A DNA stretch of 11,762 bases from Verrucomicrobiota bacterium (GTDB taxonomy: Bacteria > Verrucomicrobiota > Verrucomicrobiia > Chthoniobacterales > UBA10450): assembly GCA_003219925.1 (NCBI GenBank), contig QHQU01000107.1, positions 1-11,762 on the forward strand, given 5' to 3'. Both the position numbers and the translations under genes were made by a program. The notes beneath the pieces are model-generated. The model did not search any database and was not told the origin of the DNA. It saw only the letters and a program-made list of their open reading frames with translations. Each line of letters starts with the position of its first letter. Positions within the stretch are counted from its first letter, which is position 1. This document shows positions 1 through 6,085 of the stretch, piece by piece.

Positions 1-160
1 GCAAGATAGTATCACTTCCTCCGGTAAAAAGACCAAACTTGCCGCACGCGGTCGACATGATCCATGTGTTCTCCCACGGGCTGTCCCGATGGTAGAGGCA
101 ATGACCGTACTGGTCCTTTGCGATCACGCATTGCGACAGAAGGCGATCGCGAAAAGTTAG
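1..160 (+). CDS. aroC: Chorismate synthase, C-terminal end (5' truncated by window)
   Basis: The frame starting at base 2 is open from the window edge to a TAG at 158-160 and gives 52 residues. It contains G-R-H-D-P-C-V-L-P-R-A-V-P-M-V-E-A-M, the conserved C-terminal signature of chorismate synthase, followed by the usual hydrophobic helix (LVLCDHALRQ). The enzyme converts EPSP to chorismate using reduced FMN, the last step of the cytoplasmic shikimate pathway. The Arg, His and Asp of this motif belong to the conserved active-site region in the family. Only the last part is visible, so length and start cannot be judged. The next gene starts 9 nt after the stop, so the two are probably co-transcribed. 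The identification rests on one strong motif that I recognise without alignment. Confidence 0.9.
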   Translation, partial: QDSITSSGKKTKLAARGRHDPCVLPRAVPMVEAMTVLVLCDHALRQKAIAKS

Positions 161-169
161 CGCGCCTCC

Positions 170-1093
170 ATGCTTTCACCGATCGCCAATCCCCAACCCG
201 CAACTGTTGCCGAGCCGGGCTGGCAATACGTCTTCATTTCGTTAGCCGTTGTTATCATTCTGCTCGAAATCATTCACGGTTGGCGAATCGGCTTGGTCCG
301 GCAACTGGTGCGTGTGATTGCCATTATCGTGGCTTATTCGTGCGCTTTTTTTGGCGCCCGCGCCACCGTTCCAATTATGCGATCGTTCTTTAAGCTGCCC
401 GACCCGATTCTCGCGGTCCTTGGTGGCGCGATTCTGGCCGCCATCCTCTTCGCCGGCATTAATCTGACCGGCGCGTTTTTGTTCAGAAAAACTGCGCAAC
501 AGGAATCCCGACTCGTTCGGTTGATTTGGGGGGGCACCGGCGCGTTCCTCGGAATTTTGCTTGGCCTGTTTACGATCTGGCTCGCCTTCGCTGGGATTCG
601 CATGGTCGGATCGGTAGCAGAAGCGCGGTTGCGAACGCAGAACGCGCCTACGAGGGCTGCGGGCCAGCCGATTGGAGCTGCACAAACTCAAACCGAATCG
701 GCCGTCTCGCCATTGCCCAACCCGCTCATGGCAATGCTCGCGAACATGAAAAATTCGCTCGAAAGCGGCAGGGTGGGCGAGGCGGTGCGAACGATCGATC
801 CGCTTCCTCCGTCACTTTACCGTGTGCTGGAGAAAGCGGGCCAGGTGGCGTCGAACGTGCAAAGCGCCGAAAGATTTCTTTCATATCCGGGCGCGCGTGA
901 GATCAGCGAACATCCCAGGGTGGTGGCGTTGCGCAATGATTCACGAGTGATGGAGTTGATCGCGAGCGGCCATATTTTCGAGCTCTTGAAGAACCCGCGT
1001 ATGATCGAGGCGATGAATGATCCGGCCCTGCAAGCGCGAGTTAAAAACTTCGATCTGGAGCGCGCGTTGGATTACGCCCTGAAGAAGAATTAG
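170..1093 (+). CDS. CvpA-family integral membrane protein with long C-terminal extension
   Basis: This 307-residue protein has four likely membrane segments at about residues 20-36, 46-63, 80-105 and 118-145. The G-W-R-I-G-L-V-R-Q-L pattern after the first helix, with its small and basic residues, is typical of CvpA (colicin V production) proteins. CvpA proteins act in the inner membrane and are linked to envelope integrity and, in enterobacteria, to colicin V export; their molecular activity is poorly defined. The family core is only about 160 residues. Here a hydrophilic tail of about 155 residues follows, with an Ala/Gln/Pro-rich linker (about 155-185) and a mostly helical, charged end, probably cytoplasmic or periplasmic. 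ATG at 170 was chosen as the first start after the aroC stop; no good Shine-Dalgarno is visible, which fits translational coupling. The placement between aroC and gatB suggests a housekeeping role. Confidence 0.75.
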   Translation: MLSPIANPQPATVAEPGWQYVFISLAVVIILLEIIHGWRIGLVRQLVRVIAIIVAYSCAFFGARATVPIMRSFFKLPDPILAVLGGAILAAILFAGINLTGAFLFRKTAQQESRLVRLIWGGTGAFLGILLGLFTIWLAFAGIRMVGSVAEARLRTQNAPTRAAGQPIGAAQTQTESAVSPLPNPLMAMLANMKNSLESGRVGEAVRTIDPLPPSLYRVLEKAGQVASNVQSAERFLSYPGAREISEHPRVVALRNDSRVMELIASGHIFELLKNPRMIEAMNDPALQARVKNFDLERALDYALKKN

Positions 1094-1117
1094 TTCGTTT
1101 CATCCCATGCAAAGTCG

Positions 1118-2572
1118 ATGAGATATCTAACGACCATTGGCCTCGAGGTACACGCGCAATTAAAGACACGGTCGAAAATGTTTTGCGCTTGTCCGGTGGA
1201 ATTTGGGGCGGAGCCAAATTCTCATACCTGCCCAATCTGCCTCGGGCTGCCCGGTGCCTTACCGGTGATGAATGAAGAAGCACTCCGCCTTACCGTGCTA
1301 ACGGGACTTATGCTGGATTGCGATATTGCCGACGTCTCCAAATTCGATCGCAAGAATTATTTCTATCCTGACCTGCCGAAGAACTATCAGATTTCACAAT
1401 ACGACATGCCGCTTTGCAGCAACGGGAGCGTGCCGCTACATGATCTGGCCTACCCGAAAGACGCACAGAAGAACATCGCCGTCCCGGACAAGGAAGTGCG
1501 CCTGGTTCGCATTCATCTCGAGGAAGACGTGGCCAAAAGTTTCCATTTCGAAACGACTACGGGAATCGATTTCAATCGGGCAGGCACCCCTTTGATGGAA
1601 ATTGTCACCCAACCGGAGATCACGTCGCCCGAAGAAGCGTTCGCCTTTCTCACGTCTCTCAAGCAGATCCTGATTTATGGCGGGGTCAGCGACGCCGACA
1701 TGGAAAAGGGGCAATTGCGCTGTGATTGCAACGTGTCGGTCCGGCCGGAAACGCAGACGGAGCTCGGGGCCAAGATCGAAATTAAGAATATGAACTCGAT
1801 CAGTGGGGTGCGCCACGCGCTGACTTACGAAGTCGCGCGACAGATCGAAGCGCTCGGACGCGGCGAGAAGCTGGAGCAGGAAACGCGCGGTTGGGATGAT
1901 GTCATGGGGGAGACCTTTCTCATGCGGACCAAGGAAAGCGCACATGATTATCGCTTTTTTCCCGATCCTGACTTGGTGCCGGTGAAAACCGAGGGGTTGC
2001 TTTCCGATGTTCGGGCACGCTTGCCGGAGTCGCCAAAACGGAAACGCGCGCGTTTCGTCCAGCAATACGGAGTTACGGCCTATGATGCCGGCGTGCTGGC
2101 CAATGATCTCGAGTTGGCAGCGTACTTTGAAAAGGCGGCACGTGTCTCAAAAAAGCCAAAAGCGATCGCGAATTGGATTCTGAACGATCTGCAAAGCGCG
2201 CTTTCGACGGCGGGCAAAACGATCAAGGAATGCCCGATACCCCCTGAAGCATTGAACGAACTGGTAGCGTTGATTGATTCCGGGAAAATTAGCAGCAAAC
2301 AGGGCAAGGAAGTTTTCGCGGAGATGTTCGCCAGTGGCAAAAGCCCTAGTGCAATCGTGCAAGAAAGAGGAATCGAGCAATTAAGTGATACGACCGCGAT
2401 CGAGAGGATTTGCGATGAAGTGATCGCAGCCAACCCGAAGCCGGCGGCAGATTTCAAAGCAGGTAACGCTGCCTCGCTGAATTTTCTCATGGGACAGGTA
2501 ATGAAATTATCGAAAGGAAAAGCGAATCCGCAGATGGTAGGGGAGATTTTGGAGCGAAAGCTGCGGGCGTGA
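1118..2572 (+). CDS. gatB: Asp-tRNA(Asn)/Glu-tRNA(Gln) amidotransferase subunit B
   Basis: This 484-residue protein is full length for GatB (usually about 475-490). GatB is the kinase/transamidase subunit of GatCAB, which amidates Glu-tRNA(Gln) or Asp-tRNA(Asn) in the cytoplasm using ATP and glutamine-derived ammonia. The start I-G-L-E-V-H-A-Q-L (residues 7-15) is the family signature. Cys23, Cys25, Cys38 and Cys41 form the zinc site. Further signatures are R-K-N-Y-F-Y-P-D-L-P-K-N-Y-Q (78-91), G-T-P-L-M-E-I-V-T-Q-P (156-166) and C-D-C-N-V-S-V-R-P (202-210), then the segment ending A-H-D-Y-R-F-F-P-D-P-D-L. The C-terminal 150 residues are the tRNA-binding GatB/YqeY tail. ATG 1118 lies 24 nt after the CvpA stop and starts exactly at the conserved N-terminus. 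GatA and GatC are not in the window. No truncation or missing key residue was seen. Confidence 0.97.
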   Translation: MRYLTTIGLEVHAQLKTRSKMFCACPVEFGAEPNSHTCPICLGLPGALPVMNEEALRLTVLTGLMLDCDIADVSKFDRKNYFYPDLPKNYQISQYDMPLCSNGSVPLHDLAYPKDAQKNIAVPDKEVRLVRIHLEEDVAKSFHFETTTGIDFNRAGTPLMEIVTQPEITSPEEAFAFLTSLKQILIYGGVSDADMEKGQLRCDCNVSVRPETQTELGAKIEIKNMNSISGVRHALTYEVARQIEALGRGEKLEQETRGWDDVMGETFLMRTKESAHDYRFFPDPDLVPVKTEGLLSDVRARLPESPKRKRARFVQQYGVTAYDAGVLANDLELAAYFEKAARVSKKPKAIANWILNDLQSALSTAGKTIKECPIPPEALNELVALIDSGKISSKQGKEVFAEMFASGKSPSAIVQERGIEQLSDTTAIERICDEVIAANPKPAADFKAGNAASLNFLMGQVMKLSKGKANPQMVGEILERKLRA

Positions 2573-2584
2573 ATCCCATACTCC

Positions 2585-2668
2585 GTCATCCCGAGTGCCA
2601 GTCGAGGGATCCAGATGCGTTACCTTAAAGATTTCATCGCGGGATCCCTCGACTTCGCTCGGGATGAC
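2585..2668. repeat. Inverted repeat between gatB and glxK (TCATCCCGAG family)
   Basis: The left arm is 2585-2612 and the right arm 2642-2668. The right arm reads as the reverse complement of the left except for a short mismatched patch (TGGCAC against TTCGC) in the middle. The loop is about 29 nt. The arms begin GTCATCCCGAG and contain GTCGAGGGATCC. The element fills most of the gatB-glxK gap and ends only 10 nt before the glxK start codon. It could fold into a long hairpin in the gatB transcript and act as a weak terminator or mRNA stabiliser, but there is no T-run. Related sequence occurs at 4542-4585 and 7960-8052. Confidence 0.85.
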
Positions 2669-2678
2669 AATTCAATAA

Positions 2679-3827
2679 ATGCGCATCCTCATCGCGCCGG
2701 ATAAATTCAAAGGTTCGCTCAGCGCCCAGCAAGTCGCGGAAAACATCGCGCTGGGAATTCGCGATGTAATTCCGGACGCGCAAATCGAGATCGCGCCGGT
2801 GGCGGATGGCGGGGAAGGGACGGCGGAAGTGATTTGTAAGGCGCGCGGGGGCGAGTGGGTGACGTGCCACGCGCATGGGCCGCTGGGAAATCCGATTGAG
2901 GCGCGTTACGTATGGCTGAGCGAAAACGCCTCCGCCGTGATCGAGATGAGCGAAGCGGCGGGACTGCGAGCGCTGAAAGATGGGGTGCGCGACGTTCTGC
3001 GCGCAAACACGTTCGGCGTTGGCGAAATGTTGCTCGATGGAGCGAAACGGGGGGCGCGTGAAATCATCGTCGGCGTCGGCGGCAGCGTGACGAATGATGG
3101 CGGATTCGGAATGGCACGTGCCTTGGGATTCCGTTTCTTTACAGGCAAACGAGAAATTGAAAACGGCGGACCAGCCGAGTTAATAGGACTCGCGCGAATT
3201 AAGGTCCCGCTAGCGGCGGGCGTGTCGCCTGCAACGAGCCTGAAATCGGAGTCGGCATCCACCTCAGGCGGACCACTGCAAATAAGAATTGCTGCGGCTT
3301 GCGATGTAAAGAATCCGTTGCTCGGCCAAAATGGCGCGACGCGTACTTTCGGTCCGCAAAAAGGGGCAACCCCGGACGAGCTCGAAATCTTGGAGCGCGC
3401 GCTGACGAGGTTAGCCGATACCGTGACACGCGAACTGGGTTGCGATTTTCGAAACAATCCCGGTGCCGGCGCGGCCGGCGGTCTCGGTTTTGGCCTGATG
3501 AGTTTTTGCAGTGGGGAGCTCCGACCAGGCTTCGACGTCGTTGCCGACGCAGTGGAACTGCACGAGAAGATCAGAAGCGCCGACGTTGTGATCACCGGAG
3601 AAGGCAAACTCGATCCTCAAACACTAGAAGGAAAAGCGCCCGCCGGCGTAGCGCGATTGGCGCGCAAATTTGGTAAGCGAGTGTTCGCTGTTGTCGGGCG
3701 CGCCGCGCCGGACCAACACGTGCGCGACACCTTTGATGGCGTTTATGAACTTGGTGGCTCTATTCCGCAGGCGCGCGAGTTGTTGCGAGAACGGGCGCGA
3801 GAATTGGGAGCAGCGCTGAAACATTGA
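2679..3827 (+). CDS. glxK: Glycerate kinase (GlxK/GarK family)
   Basis: This 382-residue protein phosphorylates D-glycerate with ATP (family products 2-phosphoglycerate or 3-phosphoglycerate), linking glyoxylate, serine or glycerate catabolism to glycolysis in the cytoplasm. Family signatures are I-A-P-D-K-F-K-G-S-L-S-A (residues 5-16), P-V-A-D-G-G-E-G-T (40-48) and G-V-G-G-S-V-T-N-D-G-G (132-142). Others are A-C-D-V-K-N-P-L-L-G-Q-N-G-A (207-220), F-G-P-Q-K-G-A (224-230) and I-T-G-E-G-K-L-D-P-Q-T (305-315). Length is like E. coli GarK (381). Compared with that protein as I recall it, an extra loop of about 16 residues sits near residues 176-200; its DNA is a hairpin-rich, repeat-like stretch. 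ATG 2679 starts at the conserved M-R-I-L-I-A-P-D but has no visible Shine-Dalgarno; the gene begins directly after an inverted repeat. No catabolic partners are present, so the physiological substrate route is unknown. Confidence 0.93.
   Translation: MRILIAPDKFKGSLSAQQVAENIALGIRDVIPDAQIEIAPVADGGEGTAEVICKARGGEWVTCHAHGPLGNPIEARYVWLSENASAVIEMSEAAGLRALKDGVRDVLRANTFGVGEMLLDGAKRGAREIIVGVGGSVTNDGGFGMARALGFRFFTGKREIENGGPAELIGLARIKVPLAAGVSPATSLKSESASTSGGPLQIRIAAACDVKNPLLGQNGATRTFGPQKGATPDELEILERALTRLADTVTRELGCDFRNNPGAGAAGGLGFGLMSFCSGELRPGFDVVADAVELHEKIRSADVVITGEGKLDPQTLEGKAPAGVARLARKFGKRVFAVVGRAAPDQHVRDTFDGVYELGGSIPQARELLRERARELGAALKH
3204..3278 (+). repeat. Hairpin-rich in-frame insert inside glxK
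   Basis: This segment encodes the extra residues (about 176-200) of the glycerate kinase. It holds the perfect palindrome CCGCTAGCGG (3207-3216), and next to it GCGGGCG-TGT-CGCCTGC (3216-3232), a 7-bp stem with one wobble. The composition resembles the intergenic hairpin repeats of this window more than the surrounding coding sequence. The encoded stretch is rich in Ser, Ala, Thr and Gly, suggesting a surface loop. That it is a captured repeat is an inference. Confidence 0.4.
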
Positions 3828-3841
3828 TTTGTTCCGAATCC

Positions 3842-3968
3842 GGGGAGCGCAGGCAGCTTTGCCTGCGGTGCTCGGCAGCTTGCCGAGCACTTTTTGAATT
3901 GTATTCAATGATTTGATCGTGTCGTCGGCAAGCTGCCGACGACTACAGGCTAGCAGCCTGCGCTCCCC
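3842..3968. repeat. Compound inverted repeat with four nested hairpins, between convergent genes
   Basis: The outer arms GGGGAGCGCAGGC (3842-3854) and GCAGCCTGCGCTCCCC (3953-3968) pair with each other. Inside are four small stems: GCAGGC/GCCTGC (3849-3866), a perfect 10-bp stem GTGCTCGGCA/TGCCGAGCAC (3868-3890), a second perfect 10-bp stem GTCGTCGGCA/TGCCGACGAC (3921-3943) and CAGGCT/AGCCTG (3946-3960). The two 10-bp stems share the core CGGCA...TGCCG. The element lies between the glycerate kinase and carbonic-anhydrase-like genes, which end towards each other. It looks like a REP/BIME-type element rather than a single terminator. Confidence 0.85.
3868..3895 (+). terminator. Rho-independent terminator after glxK
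   Basis: A perfect 10-bp GC-rich stem (GTGCTCGGCA / TGCCGAGCAC) with a 3-nt loop is followed at once by TTTTT (3891-3895). It lies 40 nt after the glxK stop on the same strand. Stem plus T-run is the classical intrinsic terminator form. On the other strand the neighbouring stem (3921-3943) has no T-run, so a terminator for the opposing gene is less clear. Confidence 0.75.
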
Positions 3969-3969
3969 A

Positions 3970-4530
3970 TTATCTCGAATGGAATTCACGGAAATGCTTT
4001 GAGGTTTCGACATAGCTCCAAGCCCAGCGCGCGATGTCTTTTTGTTCCTCGAGCGTGAGCGCGCGCTTCACCTTTGCCGGCGAACCGAGAACTAAGGAAC
4101 CAGGCGGTATCTTTGTTCCGAGAGTGACCAAGGCATTTGCGCCGATGATAGAGCGAGCGCCGATCTCCGCCCCATCAAGAATGATTGCCCCCATCCCGAT
4201 GAGCACTTCGTCGTCGATGATGCAGGCGTGAACTATAGCACTATGACCGACGGTGACGAGCTCGCCAAGCCGCGTCTCGTTAGGCGTATCGATGTGAACG
4301 ACGGCGTTGTCCTGAACGTTGGAGCGCGGGCCGACAATTATCCGATTGATATCGCCACGCAAAACAGCGCCGTACCATACACTCGATTCTTCCATCAACG
4401 TTACGTCGCCGACGACGGTTGCGACCGGGACGACGTAGGCGGTGGGATGAATGCGCGGGCCAAGTTTCAGCCGGGCGTCGATGCCGGCATGACCGCCAGG
4501 GATTGGATCTGGAGAAATGGAAAAGTTCAT
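3970..4530 (-). CDS. Gamma-carbonic-anhydrase-like hexapeptide-repeat protein (YrdA/PaaY type)
   Basis: This 186-residue protein is built from hexapeptide repeats (about residues 28-155), the signature of a left-handed beta-helix that forms trimers. The three metal-binding histidines of gamma-class carbonic anhydrases are present: His79 in N-V-Q-D-N-A-V-V-H and His96 and His101 in V-G-H-S-A-I-V-H-A. G-A-V-L-R-G-D-I-N (54-62) and the C-terminal G-S-P-A-K-V-K-R (149-156) plus an amphipathic helix are also typical. Family length (about 170-190) fits. Some members hydrate CO2, others have no measured activity or act on thioesters, so the exact reaction is open. The start is ATG at 4528-4530. A possible later start is not needed because only a short N-terminal tail precedes the helix. 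The gene is divergent from the synthase gene at 4632 and stops one base past the compound repeat. Confidence 0.88.
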   Translation of the reverse strand: MNFSISPDPIPGGHAGIDARLKLGPRIHPTAYVVPVATVVGDVTLMEESSVWYGAVLRGDINRIIVGPRSNVQDNAVVHIDTPNETRLGELVTVGHSAIVHACIIDDEVLIGMGAIILDGAEIGARSIIGANALVTLGTKIPPGSLVLGSPAKVKRALTLEEQKDIARWAWSYVETSKHFREFHSR

Positions 4531-4541
4531 GGGCGCAACGA

Positions 4542-4585
4542 GATCCCTCGGTCCGAGCGGGACTGGCGTTTTCGCTCAGGATGAC
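4542..4585. repeat. Degenerate copy of the TCATCCCGAG-family repeat in a divergent promoter region
   Basis: GATCCCTCG (4542-4550) and TTCGCTCAGGATGAC (4571-4585) match the right arm of the 2585-2668 repeat with one change, but are separated by 20 extra bases. The copy sits inside the 101-nt gap between the divergent carbonic-anhydrase-like and GH18 genes, where both promoters must lie. A weak promoter-like pair, TTGTTC (4590-4595) and CATAAT (4612-4617) with 16 nt spacing, follows on the + strand. I do not rely on it, since it would leave a very short leader. Confidence 0.6.
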
Positions 4586-4631
4586 GAGTTTGTTCCTTGT
4601 TCGCACTTATTCATAATCGAGGCAAATTAGC

Positions 4632-6083
4632 GTGCAAATGCCAGAAGATGTTCCGCCCGGGCTGACGCCATTCGTTTTTTCCGATCCGCTCGGGAAACGT
4701 TGGCCCCGCCTTCGTACGTTTTTGCTGATCACTGGTGTTCTGTTCTTCTTCGGTGCGGTTTTGTTTGTGCAAACGCTGTTTATCGCACCGCGAATGACGG
4801 CGCCCTTTTCCTTGCGGCAGTTGAAGGGGCAGCTGAAGTCGCTCCAAAAACAAAATCCGGCCGTGCAAAGCTCCACGCCGAACTCGTTGCTCTGGCAAAA
4901 ATTCGAGGCGACAAAACAGGCGACAAAAAAGTTAGCAAAGCAAACCATGGTGGGAAGTGCCACGCCGGCGCGACCTCGTCGCAAGGCGCCAGGTAACGAG
5001 GTGCGTTTGGCCTTCTATACCAACGGCGATCCTTATAGTTACTCCTCGCTTGAGCAACACGCCTCGCAAATTACCCACGTTTGTCCGGAATGGATGTCGA
5101 TGGTGAATGGGGTAGGTGATCTGCAAATCGACGCTGACGCGCGCGTTTCAAAGTTAGCGCAAAGCAAAGGGATCGCGCTGATGCCGCTTCTGACCAACTT
5201 GGTCGGCGATACCTGGCAACCGGAAGCGGTCGAAAATGTGGCACACGGTCCACCGGAGCGGCAGGAGAAATTCATCGCCAATGTGCTGGTGGTGCTGCGT
5301 GATGCTAAAGCTGCCGGAGTAGTCGTTGATTGGGAACAACTCGATCCGACCTACAAGAAAGACTTTACCGAGCTATTGAAAAAATTCGCCACCGCGCTCC
5401 ATCGCGACGGCCGCCAGCTTTGGCTCAGCGTTTCGCCTGGACAGGAGATTGACTATATCGACTTCGAAGAGCTGTCGGCCCATGTCGATCGCTTCGTCGC
5501 ATTACTATTCGACGAAACTTCCGATATCGACTCGCCTGGGCCACTCGCTTCCCGGATGTGGTTTGAAGGCTGGTTGCACGTATTGCTGGAAGATTCCGAC
5601 CCCAAACAGTGGATCATCGCACTTGGTAGCTACGGTTACGACTGGGTAATTGGTGGTAAGAAGGCTGAGTTAATTAGTTTTCCGGAAGCAATGAGTCGAG
5701 CGAGCAATGCCGAGATCGATTCCGCTGAAGTAAGCGCTCCCGGTTACAACGCTTATTTTTATTATGAAGACAACGACAAGGAGCATGCCGTCTGGTTTCT
5801 AGATGTCGTTACTTTTCTGAACGAACTACGCGAAGTTCGAAAGCAGAATGCCGGCGGCTTCGCACTCTATCGATTAGGCAGCGAAGATACGGCGATTTGG
5901 GACGCGTTAGCGGTCGCGCCTGATTTTAGATTCGACCTGCCGACGCACTCGCTCCTGGAGGTATTGCGCGGGACCGACACTATCACCGACGTTGGAGATG
6001 GTGAGATCGTGACGGTAGATGAATCGCGTGCCGACGGAATGCGCACTCTGTCGGTGGACAAGAGTGGACACCGAAGATCCTAG
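4632..6083 (+). CDS. GH18-like N-terminal half of a split exopolysaccharide synthase (GH18-NodB-GT2 family)
   Basis: The 483 residues begin with a cytoplasmic tail, one membrane anchor (about 29-51) and a linker. A GH18-like TIM-barrel domain follows (about 122-430). G-V-V-V-D-W-E-Q (229-236) is the barrel strand-4 motif with the catalytic-type D-W-E. I-A-L-G-S-Y-G-Y-D-W (329-338) and the ending F-A-L-Y-R-L-G-S-E-D (410-419) are also typical of this family. In PgaB the equivalent domain binds or cleaves poly-beta-1,6-GlcNAc. Intact relatives, as I know them, are single proteins of about 1,100 residues continuing into NodB and GT2 domains. Here the frame ends at TAG 6081-6083 after D-K-S-G-H, just before where the deacetylase should begin; the last residues are out-of-frame missense. 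GTG 4632 has GAGG 9 nt upstream; ATG 4638 is an alternative. Probably a broken gene. Confidence 0.8.
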   Translation: MQMPEDVPPGLTPFVFSDPLGKRWPRLRTFLLITGVLFFFGAVLFVQTLFIAPRMTAPFSLRQLKGQLKSLQKQNPAVQSSTPNSLLWQKFEATKQATKKLAKQTMVGSATPARPRRKAPGNEVRLAFYTNGDPYSYSSLEQHASQITHVCPEWMSMVNGVGDLQIDADARVSKLAQSKGIALMPLLTNLVGDTWQPEAVENVAHGPPERQEKFIANVLVVLRDAKAAGVVVDWEQLDPTYKKDFTELLKKFATALHRDGRQLWLSVSPGQEIDYIDFEELSAHVDRFVALLFDETSDIDSPGPLASRMWFEGWLHVLLEDSDPKQWIIALGSYGYDWVIGGKKAELISFPEAMSRASNAEIDSAEVSAPGYNAYFYYEDNDKEHAVWFLDVVTFLNELREVRKQNAGGFALYRLGSEDTAIWDALAVAPDFRFDLPTHSLLEVLRGTDTITDVGDGEIVTVDESRADGMRTLSVDKSGHRRS

Positions 6084-6085
6084 AT

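Noticed and set aside
12..203. Small 63-residue ORF on the - strand at the left edge
   Set aside because: It is antisense to the aroC C-terminus, which is clearly coding on the + strand, and shows no recognisable motif.
1436..2065. 209-residue ORF on the - strand within gatB
   Set aside because: Fully antisense to conserved GatB motifs, with no domain-like pattern of its own.
2906..3607. 233-residue ORF on the - strand within glxK
   Set aside because: Low-complexity Ser/Pro/Arg-rich product, fully antisense to a well-supported glycerate kinase; typical shadow frame in GC-rich DNA.
3842..3968. CRISPR-like repeats
   Set aside because: The stems differ in sequence, are not regularly spaced and do not flank variable spacers; better explained as a compound hairpin element.
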